Positions 26,003-35,611 of a stretch of DNA of 54,950 bases are shown one piece after another. The notes beneath the pieces were generated by a model. That model was given only the letters and a program-made list of their open reading frames with translations, was not told the origin of the DNA and searched no databases. Source of the stretch: Leeia speluncae. GTDB lineage: Bacteria; Pseudomonadota; Gammaproteobacteria; Burkholderiales; Leeiaceae. The stretch covers positions 1-54,950 of the forward strand of contig NZ_JAJBZT010000015.1 of NCBI RefSeq assembly GCF_020564625.1, written 5' to 3'. Positions within the stretch are counted from its first letter, which is position 1; each line of letters starts with the position of its first letter. Made by a program: the position numbers and the translations under genes.

Positions 26003-27994
26003 CTAATTGTGTTCCTCTGATCCCGGTAATGATATTGTAAAGCAAGCGCCCCGATCCGGGTTATTTGACGCTGTAAGATTTCCACCGTGGGCACTAATAA
26101 TATTTTGGCAAATTGCCAGCCCTAGGCCCATACCATCTTTACGTGTCGTAAAAAATGGATCAAACAGTTTTGGCAGGTTTTCCGAATCAATTCCATTGCC
26201 ATTGTCGGAGATACGTAAGGTAATGGATTGTTTATCATCTATTGTACTGATGTGTATCACTGGATTCACCGCTTTTGCTCGAATCATCGCTTCCATCGCA
26301 TTTCGGACAATATTCAGTACAACCTGCTCTAATTGAATCACATCTCCATTCACTATAGATTGTGTGGCGCGATAATCTTCAATTATTTCTATTTTAGCTA
26401 ATTCTAAGTCTTCATTCATCAATGCAATTGCATGACGGCAAGCTTGGTGCAAATCAAATGGTTCTTCATCAAAGCATTGGCGCATCGCAAGGCTTTTCAA
26501 GCGCTTTACAATGTCCCCTGCACGTTTCGCATGTTTTACTGTTGCCTCTAACGACGTTGCGAAATCTGGGTCTAAGTCTGGAGACTCTTTTAACAATCGC
26601 ATCGCTGCCTGAGAGCGGCTTAAAATGGCAGTGAGGGGTTGGTTTAACTCATGTGCGATACCAGAAGCCATTTCAGCCAAAGAGCTTTCTTGGGTGACTC
26701 TTGCAAGCACCGCTTCATTTTCGCGCAATTGCCGTTCGGCACCCTGCAGAGCCTCTAATGTGCGCCGTCTAAAAGACCCCATATCCCGAATAGCAAGGAC
26801 ACCGCCATTAAACTTACCGGCATCATCGACTAGTGGGGACAACACGCCTTCAATCATACATTGATCACCGTCGGGCAGCGTAAGCAAGGTATCGTCTGGC
26901 AGTTCTTGAACGGTCATCGAATGCTTTAAGGCATCGAGTGGCTGAAAGGGGGTTCCATGCACGCCATCAATCGAGAAGTGAAGCAATTGCCGAATATTGC
27001 GACCAATAACTTGTTCCGTTAACTGGGCTAATTCTCGCGCTGCAGGGTTTGCCAGCGTTACTCTTCCGTGTCGATCGAACGTAATTAGTGCATCGGCGGT
27101 TGCTTCAACGGTGGCAGATGCACGCATTCGTTCTCTAGCTAATTGGCTAGCGTGACGCTTCGCCATCACTTTTGCATCGTGTCGCTGTTCTTGCATGCGC
27201 GCCAAGATAAAAACAAATACACCAAGAATAATGATGACCACCGCCACCCGATCAAACATCATTTCTCTAAAGTGGATGGGGCGCCATACCTCTAATAAAA
27301 ATGGTTGACTACCGGTTGTTAGTAAAAAGCTGACTCTAGGCGGCGTTAGCCAACTAATCGCCGGAGATTGACTTAGTCCCGGCGCTTGTCTAGATAGGGT
27401 TTCTTTTCCATCTGGCGACAATAGTTGGTAACCAAGCATTCTCGATGGTAGTTCGTCACCTCTTAGTAATCGGTCAGGATCAATCAGCAGCGCTGCAATA
27501 ATCACTGAGTCGTCAAAGCTGCGCTGTTGGGTGACTAGCGCAAATCGATTTAATGGGGCGGGGACCACTGTGAGTTCACCGTTGGAGTGCGATTTTAAAG
27601 CCGCTTCTAACATGTCTCTAGGGACTGGCCAATCAATCGGCGGTGCGCCAGTTCTCCAAACCGTCTGAACAGGACGTTTTTCATTTAATCGTTGCCAAGA
27701 GCCGATGCCTTCCACGTGTTGATATCGAACACGAATTTGCTCTGCAAAGCGAGTGAGTTCATATGAGGATGGGGTCGGGGCCATATCTTGCATGGCGGCA
27801 ATGGCCGCTAAGATGGCGTCGTGTTGTTCTAGTCTTTGCGTGATGCTTCGAGTAAGTAAGCGTGAGTCTTGATCAAAACGATCAGAAATTTGTAGATACT
27901 GAGCCGTGATCATCACACCCGCCGCAGACATACCGAGGACTAGCCAAGCCGATAAGGCGAGCAAATAAAGGCGTAGTCGGGTGGATTTGAGCAT
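26003..27994 (-). CDS. Membrane sensor histidine kinase (PAS-HisKA-HATPase, FixL/DctB-like)
   Basis: A 663-residue kinase. Membrane helices lie near residues 9-31 and 248-266, enclosing a periplasmic sensor of about 215 residues. A PAS domain spans about 293-408. The H-box has H448 in SGIAHELNQPLTAI. HATPase boxes include NIVRNAMEA (N), ISDNGNGI (G1), FDPFFTTRKDGMGLGL (F/G2). The architecture matches the FixL/DctB group, but no heme-PAS histidine is evident, and a periplasmic ligand is more likely the signal. It is the first gene of a two-gene operon with the FixJ-like regulator. Confidence 0.92.
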   Translation of the reverse strand: MLKSTRLRLYLLALSAWLVLGMSAAGVMITAQYLQISDRFDQDSRLLTRSITQRLEQHDAILAAIAAMQDMAPTPSSYELTRFAEQIRVRYQHVEGIGSWQRLNEKRPVQTVWRTGAPPIDWPVPRDMLEAALKSHSNGELTVVPAPLNRFALVTQQRSFDDSVIIAALLIDPDRLLRGDELPSRMLGYQLLSPDGKETLSRQAPGLSQSPAISWLTPPRVSFLLTTGSQPFLLEVWRPIHFREMMFDRVAVVIIILGVFVFILARMQEQRHDAKVMAKRHASQLARERMRASATVEATADALITFDRHGRVTLANPAARELAQLTEQVIGRNIRQLLHFSIDGVHGTPFQPLDALKHSMTVQELPDDTLLTLPDGDQCMIEGVLSPLVDDAGKFNGGVLAIRDMGSFRRRTLEALQGAERQLRENEAVLARVTQESSLAEMASGIAHELNQPLTAILSRSQAAMRLLKESPDLDPDFATSLEATVKHAKRAGDIVKRLKSLAMRQCFDEEPFDLHQACRHAIALMNEDLELAKIEIIEDYRATQSIVNGDVIQLEQVVLNIVRNAMEAMIRAKAVNPVIHISTIDDKQSITLRISDNGNGIDSENLPKLFDPFFTTRKDGMGLGLAICQNIISAHGGNLTASNNPDRGACFTISLPGSEEHN

Positions 27995-28121
27995 GCGGTA
28001 TTTATAAATGGGGTAGGCGGCAAGTGCCGGACAATATCACTATAGGTTATACACAACAATCAATTGTAGTGGCATCAATTGAATTTGTCAGTTTCATGCA
28101 AAAGCATGTTTATAAAGAAGA

Positions 28122-28154
28122 AAAGACCACGCAACATGGTGCAGTGGTCTTTTT
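28122..28154 (-). terminator. Terminator after cysH
   Basis: AAAGACCAC (28122-28130) pairs with GTGGTCTTT (28144-28152). Minus-strand transcripts end in TTTT 21 bases past the cysH stop. Confidence 0.8.
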
Positions 28155-28174
28155 AGATACTAGCAAAGTGTGAG

Positions 28175-28861
28175 TTAGATCTTTTTCACATGTAGGCCGC
28201 ATTCTTTATTTTCTGGGTTTTCCCACCACCAGCGACCGGCACGAACATCTTCACCCATCGCAATTGAACGGGTACAGGGCGCACAGCCAATAGATGGATA
28301 AAACTTATCGTGTAATTCATTGTATGGAATGTTGTTGGCACGAATATATGCCCACACTTCTTTCTCAGTCCATTCAATCAGTGGGTTGAATTTTTCCAAG
28401 CCGTTATCTGCATCGAATTCTTGATAGCCTAAATTGGTACGCGTAGGAGATTGTTCTCTACGCAATCCTGTAATCCATGCTTTGTTATTTGCTAATGCGC
28501 GTTTTAACGGGCCAATTTTACGAACTGCACAACAGGACTTACGTTGTTCTACACTGTTGTAGAAGCCATTAATCCCATTTTCTTTTACCCAAGCTTCTGT
28601 TGCTGCCGTCTCAGGGAAATATACTTTTACTTGATGAGATGGGTAAGTCTCTTCAACTTTTTGCATCAAGCTATATGTTTCTGCAGGTAGACGGCCTGTG
28701 TCCAAGCTAAAAATTTGGATATTTAATGCGTGCTGGCTGATTAGATGGGTAAGCACCATATCTTCAGCACCATAGCTATTTGCAAAGACTGCTGGTTGAA
28801 ACTCATCGCTGATTTTTTTTAATAGACTGATGGTTTCTGCTAATTTTTGATCAAAATCCAT
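28175..28861 (-). CDS. cysH: Assimilatory adenylyl-sulfate (APS) reductase
   Basis: A 228-residue PAPS/APS reductase family protein. C110-C111 in KSCCAVRKI and C193xxC196 in GCAPCTRS are the CC...CxxC ligands of a 4Fe-4S cluster, which marks the APS-using type rather than the E. coli PAPS-using type. C221 in KECGLH is the catalytic cysteine, placed seven residues from the end as usual. SLDTGRLPAET and TGLRREQSPTR are substrate-binding motifs. It reduces APS to sulfite with thioredoxin. GGGAG precedes ATG 28861. A TSUP permease lies 82 bases upstream on the same strand, suggesting a sulfur-assimilation pair. Confidence 0.94.
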   Translation of the reverse strand: MDFDQKLAETISLLKKISDEFQPAVFANSYGAEDMVLTHLISQHALNIQIFSLDTGRLPAETYSLMQKVEETYPSHQVKVYFPETAATEAWVKENGINGFYNSVEQRKSCCAVRKIGPLKRALANNKAWITGLRREQSPTRTNLGYQEFDADNGLEKFNPLIEWTEKEVWAYIRANNIPYNELHDKFYPSIGCAPCTRSIAMGEDVRAGRWWWENPENKECGLHVKKI

Positions 28862-28943
28862 ACAAAACTCCCTTAAGCTGAAGTGATGAGGTCAACATGC
28901 TCCAGCTTTTGAATATCGAAAATAAAAGACGCTAATGAAAAAC

Positions 28944-29720
28944 TTAGATGATAAAGCGGAAACCAACAATCCCCAAAATCACTGCAAGAATAGGTCTAAT
29001 AATGTGATCAGGCATGGTGCCAGATAAACGGCTGCCGATCAAAATGCCAGGAATTGAACCTGTCAAAAGGGTAAACAGTAGTTCCCAGTTCAAATTACCA
29101 AGGCCTGCATGACCGAGGCCTGCAATCAAGGTTAGCGGAACCGCATGCGCAATTTCTGTCCCAACTAATTTGACGGTTGGCAAAGAAGGAAAAAGCACAA
29201 ATAACAAAATAGTACCAACAGCCCCAGCACCAACAGAACTTAATGTCACTAATACGCCTAGTAAAAGCCCACTACAGACGGTGAAAAACTTTTGTTGAGT
29301 CGTGAGTACTTCATACAAGTCTGCTTTGTCTTTCTTTAATTTTTTCAAAATCCAAGACTTAGACAGAATCGAGACGGCGGTTAAAAACAAAGCAATGCCT
29401 AGTGCTTGTTTGATAATACTATCAATTGTTTTTTCTGGCAGGTCCCAGCTTTTGAGCGCATAAAGGGTCAGTAAACTCGCCGGAATACTGCCAACAGATA
29501 ACCAGAAGGTCATCTTCCAGTTAATGTTACGTTGTTTTTGATGAACAAAAACGCCTGCCGCTTTGGTAATGGCCGCATATAACAAATCTGTTCCAACGGC
29601 CTTTACCGTTGGGACGCCAAGCGCTAACAGGATTGGGGTCATTAACGAACCACCGCCCACGCCTGTGACACCAACAATTAATCCAACGATAAAGCCTGAG
29701 GCAATATGAATAAAGTCCAT
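28944..29720 (-). CDS. TSUP (TauE/SafE) family permease, probably sulfur-linked
   Basis: A 258-residue membrane protein with about eight hydrophobic helices. Family repeats are GVTGVGGGSLMTPILL near residues 17-32 and TLSSVGAGAVGTILL near 159-173. It lies directly upstream of cysH in the same direction, so a role in uptake of sulfate or handling of sulfite is likely (inference from linkage; TSUP CysZ-like linkages are known). It is only distantly similar to the TSUP protein at 17501. Import versus export cannot be decided from sequence. Confidence 0.87.
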   Translation of the reverse strand: MDFIHIASGFIVGLIVGVTGVGGGSLMTPILLALGVPTVKAVGTDLLYAAITKAAGVFVHQKQRNINWKMTFWLSVGSIPASLLTLYALKSWDLPEKTIDSIIKQALGIALFLTAVSILSKSWILKKLKKDKADLYEVLTTQQKFFTVCSGLLLGVLVTLSSVGAGAVGTILLFVLFPSLPTVKLVGTEIAHAVPLTLIAGLGHAGLGNLNWELLFTLLTGSIPGILIGSRLSGTMPDHIIRPILAVILGIVGFRFII

Positions 29721-29823
29721 AGATCTTACTTAGGTAGGCAACACTATACTGAGATAAGTGTGCATCTTAGCAGCCCTATAGATCATTCTTTAGATTATTG
29801 TGTTTGATATTAATGCTTATTCG

Positions 29824-31101
29824 TTATAAAAGACGGTCGTCTTCTTGGTAAAGGGCGTAGGTATTTTTGCCCAATGCTTTGGCTTGGTACATGGCTAAAT
29901 CTGCCTTTTTCCTAAGGGTAGTCGCATCAATGCCATCCTTCGGTACTAGGGTAATGCCAATACTGACAGACGCTTGTAGTTGATGCTGCCCTATTTCGAT
30001 TGGTGCTTGTAATGCATCGAGTAACTTCTTTGCAGCAATGGTAGCTTCATCTGCTTGGCTAATCCCATGCAGGATGATCAAAAACTCATCCCCACCAATT
30101 CTTGCAACCGTATCACTTTCTCTCACGGCCCTGAATAAACGTTTCGCGATTTGTTTAAGCATGGCATCGCCTGCATCATGACCTAAGGTATCGTTAATTT
30201 GCTTGAAATTATCTAGATCGAGAAAGAACAGGGAAAATGGAGCGCCATATCGTGTTTGCTGAAATAGGGCTTGCTGTAAGCGTTCTTGAAACAATAAGCG
30301 GTTTGGTAGTGCGGTCAGCGAATCATAGAATGCCAAATACACCATGCGCTCTTCATTCTTCTTCCGCTCGGTAATATCGGTCATCAATGCAAATGCGGTA
30401 ATGACTTCTCCCTGCTCATTTTTTAGAACATTTGCATTTGCCTGTGCGATAATTTGCTGACCATTTGGTTGAGATAGCACAATTTCCTCTTGCAAGGTGT
30501 CGTGGTATCTCGTCCAGTCTCGGTAAGCAAGCGATGTGTGGGAACTTCCATTACTTAAAAAGTCAGATAAGGTTGCGCCAATGACTTTATGCGAGGGTTG
30601 TTTTAACAAGTCGCACATGGCCGGATTCGCATCAATAATTCGGTTGGTTTCGGTATCAAACTGAATATAGCCTTCGCTGCTACAGCGCAAAATTTGTAGA
30701 TGCAAGGCTTCGTTAGCTTGTAAGCGAAATTCGCGTTTTCGATATTCGGTAATATCGTGCAGAGAGAGGACGACTAAGGGCTGCGCAATGTCATTATGCT
30801 TGTAGGTTTTGGCGGAAATCAGCGCCCACAAATCTCTGCCAAGATTGCCTTTTAATCGCGCCTCAAAATGTTTGAGATGACCTTGGGTCTTTAGTCTTAA
30901 GAGTAACTCACGCCAATCTGCACTTCGCTCGAATAATTGATCCACTGCAGGCGTATCGGTTAAGGCTAATTGGCTTTTTGCCGCTGCATTGAAGTAGCAC
31001 ACTTTGCCCGTTTGCGTGTGGCAAACCAAAATTGGTGAAGTGACCGCATCGATTACATCTTCACAAAAGAGCGATTCAGGTGTGGCATCGTGACTATGCA
31101 T
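29824..31101 (-). CDS. PAS domain diguanylate cyclase
   Basis: A 425-residue soluble protein. One degenerate PAS region covers about 10-120 and a second PAS/PAC about 130-250 (SSEGYIQFDTETNRIIDANP, MTDITERKK). The GGDEF domain runs from 255 to the end, with DSLTALPNR and LDLDNFKQINDTLGHDAGD. The active site GGDEF is intact at 336-340, and an RESD inhibitory site lies at 327-330, five residues before it, as in product-inhibited cyclases. It makes cyclic di-GMP from two GTP. No membrane segment or EAL domain is seen. It is transcribed alone. Confidence 0.94.
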   Translation of the reverse strand: MHSHDATPESLFCEDVIDAVTSPILVCHTQTGKVCYFNAAAKSQLALTDTPAVDQLFERSADWRELLLRLKTQGHLKHFEARLKGNLGRDLWALISAKTYKHNDIAQPLVVLSLHDITEYRKREFRLQANEALHLQILRCSSEGYIQFDTETNRIIDANPAMCDLLKQPSHKVIGATLSDFLSNGSSHTSLAYRDWTRYHDTLQEEIVLSQPNGQQIIAQANANVLKNEQGEVITAFALMTDITERKKNEERMVYLAFYDSLTALPNRLLFQERLQQALFQQTRYGAPFSLFFLDLDNFKQINDTLGHDAGDAMLKQIAKRLFRAVRESDTVARIGGDEFLIILHGISQADEATIAAKKLLDALQAPIEIGQHQLQASVSIGITLVPKDGIDATTLRKKADLAMYQAKALGKNTYALYQEDDRLL

Positions 31102-31261
31102 ATTAAGGTGATCTGGTGCTGAGATGCACTAGAGTATAACGGAACACAAATTAAATCGACTAGCCACTCATGATCTGATGGCTTGTAAATAAAGATTAAT
31201 CATTTATGTTTGATTGATACGTACAAACCAGAATGAACTAGCTTGGAATAGGTGTGTTGCA

Positions 31262-32368
31262 ATGAAAAAAGTTGTGATTAGCGTTTTATTCGTCGCAGTT
31301 GGCTTAGGTGTTTGGCAATGGCAGAAATACCAATCGAATCGCCACGCATCTACCGTCAGTATGGCATCAAAACCAAACACGATTGTACTTTTAGCACAAG
31401 ACGTATTTTTAGTGCAATCCAAAGCATTGCAGTCTAATGTGGCTTTTAATGGTGAAATTGTTTCCCCAATGGCTGTTCAAATGACAGCCCCAGTCTCTGG
31501 TAAAGTCACCCGGCTAACGGTCCAAGAAGGTGATGCCGTTGCTAAAGGACAGTTGCTGGCCAAACTATCTTCGCCTGATTTGGACAGTACCGTAGCAGTG
31601 AAGCAAGCCGCGTTAAATGCAGCTAGCTCTGAATTGGCTATTGCAGAGCGTAACTTGTCGCGTCAACAAGCTTTATTTCAGCAAAACTTCATTTCAAAAA
31701 ATGCCTTAGATGAGGTGGTGAACCAAGTGCAATTGAAGCGCAGCGCACTTGTTAGTAGCCAATCAGAATTAAAACAAGCCATGAGTAATCTGGGGTCAGG
31801 GCAAATACTTTCACCGATTAACGGCGTAATTGCCCAACGTTCTATTACCTTGGGTCAAGAAGTAGGTCTTCATGCAGCGTTATTTAATATTGTCGATCTT
31901 TCAACCCTTGAACTAGAGGCAGACATTCCCTCTGCCGCTATTAGCCAATTAAATGTTGGTCAAAAAGCGCAATTCAAGATAGAAGGGGATGCACAATCAG
32001 TTTATCAAGCAGAGATTGCACGTATTAATCCATCCACTTCTAGTGGAACGCGAAGTGTCAAAGTCCATTTTCAGGTGACGATGCCAAAAACTGAAATGAA
32101 AGTTGGCATGTTTGTGAATGGAGAAGTAAAGATGGATGCTAAGAGCGGGATCATGCTTCCAAAAGCAAGTGTTCAAACAGATAAGGCGAAGCCTTTTGTC
32201 TGGCTGGTAACGACAGACCAGCATTTGCAGAAAAAATGGATTACCACAACAGATGTGGCAAGTGGCAATAACGAGGTTATTGTGAGTAGTGGATTACAAA
32301 ACGGGGATCGTATTGTTGCGATTCCTCTTGAGCATGCCGTAGATGGGGTCGCCATTCAAATTAAATAA
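31262..32368 (+). CDS. RND efflux periplasmic adaptor (MFP) subunit
   Basis: A 368-residue HlyD/AcrA-family protein with an N-terminal membrane anchor (about residues 3-20). The lipoyl half-motifs are PVSGKVTRLTVQEGDAVAKGQLL and ILSPINGVIAQRS. An alpha-hairpin lies between them (ALNAASSELAIAERNLSRQQALF), followed by a beta-barrel and membrane-proximal part. ATG 31262 is chosen because the anchor starts there; an upstream ATG adds 16 residues without support. It lies 55 bases before the pump gene and links it to an outer-membrane channel encoded elsewhere. Confidence 0.93.
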   Translation: MKKVVISVLFVAVGLGVWQWQKYQSNRHASTVSMASKPNTIVLLAQDVFLVQSKALQSNVAFNGEIVSPMAVQMTAPVSGKVTRLTVQEGDAVAKGQLLAKLSSPDLDSTVAVKQAALNAASSELAIAERNLSRQQALFQQNFISKNALDEVVNQVQLKRSALVSSQSELKQAMSNLGSGQILSPINGVIAQRSITLGQEVGLHAALFNIVDLSTLELEADIPSAAISQLNVGQKAQFKIEGDAQSVYQAEIARINPSTSSGTRSVKVHFQVTMPKTEMKVGMFVNGEVKMDAKSGIMLPKASVQTDKAKPFVWLVTTDQHLQKKWITTTDVASGNNEVIVSSGLQNGDRIVAIPLEHAVDGVAIQIK

Positions 32369-32423
32369 GTAGGAAGTCCGCTATTTTGCTAAAGCCAAAA
32401 CAACTTTCGAGTGAGTGTTATCC

Positions 32424-35400
32424 ATGTGGTTAACAAAAGTTAGTGTTAAAAATCCTGTTTTTGCCACCATGATGATGCTGGCCTTATTGGTATTGGGTAT
32501 TTTCTCATATCGCAATTTGGCTATCGAGCAATTCCCAGATATCAAATTTCCTATTGCTGTTATTTCTACGAAGTATACGGGTGCAACCCCATCGGTCGTT
32601 GAAAATGATGTGACTCGAAAAATCGAAGAGTCAATGAATACGATTGCTGGCGTGAATAAAATCTACTCCAATTCATATGAAGGTTTAAGTGTGGTGGTGG
32701 TTGAATTTACCCTCTCCACTAATGTTGATGTAGCAATGCAAGATGTGCGCGATAAATTGGCCACTGTAAAGGCCACTTTGAGAGATGAAGTTGACGAGCC
32801 AACCGTAGGAAAGGCTGGCCCGGATGATCGGCCGATGATGTCAGTTTCTTTATCATCCAACACGCATACCCAACGAGAACTGACCAATATTGCAGATCAA
32901 CTCATTGTTAAACAGTTTCAAACGGTAAAAGGTGTTGGGCAGGTGAATTTGGTAGGGGGCGTAAAGCGTCAGATTCATGTGTTAATCGATCCAACGAAAA
33001 TGGCCGCCAATCAAGTGAGCGTGGATCAATTAATGGCTATCTTGAAGTCAGAGAACCAGCAATTACCAGTCGGCAACCTGATTAGTGAAAACAATGAAAT
33101 CGTTTTGCAAGTAAACGGAAAAGTAGTCGATCCACAGGTGTTTGGTCAGCTAATTGTAGCTAGGCACAATGGTACTGCGGTGAGGGTGAGAGATGTTGCT
33201 CGTGTTGTTGATGCGCAAGAAGAACAAACCTCTGCTGCGTTTGTGAATGGAAAACCTGGACTTGCGATTGATATTAGCAAAGTCAGCAACAGCAATACGG
33301 TCGAAGTATCTAAAGGGATTAAAGCCAAAATGGAAGAGCTGCAAGGCTCTCTACCAAAGGGAATGACATTAGGTGTTGTATACGATGGCTCGGTGGCTAT
33401 TCAAAACTCACTAGACGATGTCAACAAAACCATGGTTGAAGGGGCGTTGCTCACAGTTTTTGTTGTTTTTCTGTTTTTAGGATCTTGGAGAAGTACGCTG
33501 ATTACGGGCGTCACTTTGCCTATTTCTTTGGTTGGCACCATTTTCTTGCTTGGTGTATTTGGGTTCTCTATCAACATGATGACGATGATGGCGCTATCGT
33601 TGTGCATTGGCCTATTGATTGATGATTCAATCGTGGTACGCGAAAACATCACCCGACATTTAGCAATGGGTAAAGGGCCCCAAGCAGCTGCATTAGAAGG
33701 AACAAAAGAGATTGGATTAGCCGTATTGGCAACCACCTTAACAATCGTTGCGGTATTTCTGCCCGTTGGTTTTATGGGGGGGATTATTGGGAAATTCTTT
33801 TTCCAATTTGGTGTGACCGTGGCTGGTGCTGTGCTCATTTCTATGTTTGTGAGTTTTACCCTTGATCCCATGCTCTCTTCTGTTTGGCATGATCCACATT
33901 CAGTCGCCCATCAAAAACCAAACTGGCCAATCATTGGCAATTTGCTGATGAAAATAGAGCTGTTCTTAGACAACCTTGCAAATGCCTACGCGAAACTCAT
34001 TCATTGGTGTTTAGGGCATCGCATCAAAGTATTGCTGTTATCCCTTGGCGTGCTAATGGGTAGTTTTTTTATTGCTTCACGCTTAGGCGCAGAGTTTGTG
34101 CCTGAAGCCGACTTGTCCGAGCTTTTACTGACGGCAAAAACACCGGTTGGTTCTAGTCTTGCTTATACGAGCGCAAAAGTACACCAAGTGGAAAATGTCT
34201 TAAAGGAAATGCCTGAAGTAAAACGGACGTATTCAACAATTAATACCGGTTTTGTACAAGGAAAAAATCAATTCTCTATTCGCATTGGATTGGTCCACAA
34301 GTCAGAGAGAGACTTGGGGCAAAAGCAACTCATCCCACTAATGAGAAGCCGCTTGGCTCAAGTTGGTGGTGTTGAACTAAAAAGCCTTGGCGTGGCAGAT
34401 TCTCCGGGCGGTGGGCAGAAACCTATCTTTGTTAGTATTCAAGGTGGAGAGATGGCTACCTTAGTTGCCATTTCAAAGCAACTGGAAGCCAAGATGCAGT
34501 CAATCCCTGGCATGGTGGATATTGAATCGAGTGTCAGCGAACAAAAACCAATGATCTCTCTCGCAATCAAGAGAGATGCTGCGAGTGACTTAGGTGTAGG
34601 CATTAACCAAATAAGTAATGCAATACGCCCACTAGTTTCCGGTGACAGTGCGACAACATGGGAAGCTGAAGATGGCCAAAATTATGACGTACTAGTTAGG
34701 CTGCCAGCGATCGATCGAGAGCGGATTCAGCAGTTGTCAGCAATCAGACTATTAAGTACAAAAACAGATCCGTTGACTGGTTTACCCTTACAGGTTGCTT
34801 TGTCTCAGGTTGTCGACTTTAAAATGGAAACTAGCCCAACTCAGATAAATCGGCGTGCCTTACAACGAGAAGTTCGACTGACTGCGAACGTTGATGGACG
34901 ACCTGCAGGTAATGTGGGCGTGGATCTTCAGCGAGCGATGGATAGCATCAAGCTACCACCAGGTTATCGTTTTGAGGTTGCCGGGGCAAATAAAGATATG
35001 CAAGAGTCCTTTGGTTATGCCGTACAGGCATTGGCTCTTGCGGTGATTTTTATTTATATGATTCTTGCGTCGCAGTTTGGCAGTTTTCTGCATCCACTAG
35101 CGATTATGACGTCGCTTCCATTGTCTTTAATTGGTGTGTTTCTAGGTCTCGGGTTAGGGGGGCAAACATTAAATATTTTCTCCATCATTGGGGTGATTAT
35201 GCTGATGGGGCTTGTCACAAAGAATGCCATTCTCTTAGTGGATTTTGTGGAGCAGTCAGTTAAAAAAGGGATGAACCGACATGACGCGATTATCGAAGCT
35301 GGCCGTGTACGTTTAAGACCTATTCTAATGACAACCTTTGCAATGGTATTTGGCATGGTGCCATTAGCATTAGGTCTTGGCGAGGGTGGGGAGCAACAAT

Positions 35401-35534
35401 CCCCGATGGGCGATGCGGTGATTGGTGGCGTCTTAACCTCTACCTTGCTTACGCTTGTGGTTGTGCCGGTGGTGTATACCTATTTAGATGATTTAGGCGA
35501 GTGGATCTTGAAGAAGCTTCATATCCATCGTTAG
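32424..35534 (+). CDS. RND family efflux pump, inner-membrane subunit
   Basis: A 1036-residue AcrB/MdtB-type transporter, full length, with 12 expected membrane helices in two halves. Proton-relay residues are intact: D400 and D401 in LLIDDSIVV and K933 in GLVTKNAILLVDF. The porter domain carries the TNIADQLIVKQFQTVKGVGQVNLVGG block. ATG 32424 is preferred over a GTG three codons earlier. It is the second gene of a two-gene unit with its adaptor; no TolC-like channel or regulator adjoins. Substrate class cannot be read; drugs are more likely than metals. Confidence 0.95.
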   Translation: MWLTKVSVKNPVFATMMMLALLVLGIFSYRNLAIEQFPDIKFPIAVISTKYTGATPSVVENDVTRKIEESMNTIAGVNKIYSNSYEGLSVVVVEFTLSTNVDVAMQDVRDKLATVKATLRDEVDEPTVGKAGPDDRPMMSVSLSSNTHTQRELTNIADQLIVKQFQTVKGVGQVNLVGGVKRQIHVLIDPTKMAANQVSVDQLMAILKSENQQLPVGNLISENNEIVLQVNGKVVDPQVFGQLIVARHNGTAVRVRDVARVVDAQEEQTSAAFVNGKPGLAIDISKVSNSNTVEVSKGIKAKMEELQGSLPKGMTLGVVYDGSVAIQNSLDDVNKTMVEGALLTVFVVFLFLGSWRSTLITGVTLPISLVGTIFLLGVFGFSINMMTMMALSLCIGLLIDDSIVVRENITRHLAMGKGPQAAALEGTKEIGLAVLATTLTIVAVFLPVGFMGGIIGKFFFQFGVTVAGAVLISMFVSFTLDPMLSSVWHDPHSVAHQKPNWPIIGNLLMKIELFLDNLANAYAKLIHWCLGHRIKVLLLSLGVLMGSFFIASRLGAEFVPEADLSELLLTAKTPVGSSLAYTSAKVHQVENVLKEMPEVKRTYSTINTGFVQGKNQFSIRIGLVHKSERDLGQKQLIPLMRSRLAQVGGVELKSLGVADSPGGGQKPIFVSIQGGEMATLVAISKQLEAKMQSIPGMVDIESSVSEQKPMISLAIKRDAASDLGVGINQISNAIRPLVSGDSATTWEAEDGQNYDVLVRLPAIDRERIQQLSAIRLLSTKTDPLTGLPLQVALSQVVDFKMETSPTQINRRALQREVRLTANVDGRPAGNVGVDLQRAMDSIKLPPGYRFEVAGANKDMQESFGYAVQALALAVIFIYMILASQFGSFLHPLAIMTSLPLSLIGVFLGLGLGGQTLNIFSIIGVIMLMGLVTKNAILLVDFVEQSVKKGMNRHDAIIEAGRVRLRPILMTTFAMVFGMVPLALGLGEGGEQQSPMGDAVIGGVLTSTLLTLVVVPVVYTYLDDLGEWILKKLHIHR

Positions 35535-35574
35535 AAAAAATACACCCCGCCAATCACAAGCATAATTGGCGGGG
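35535..35574 (-). terminator. Terminator of the glycosyltransferase gene
   Basis: CCCCGCCAAT/ATTGGCGGGG (35545-35554 with 35565-35574). On the minus strand six T follow 4 bases later. The convergent pump gene has no T tract on its side. Confidence 0.8.
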
Positions 35575-35611
35575 TATGGGTGTTATCTCTAGTTATCTCT
35601 AAAGAAGCTGA

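Noticed and set aside
33401-33871. 156-residue minus-strand frame inside the RND pump gene
   Set aside because: It is a shadow of a conserved membrane region in the pump; composition is Thr/Pro/Asn-rich and random-looking.
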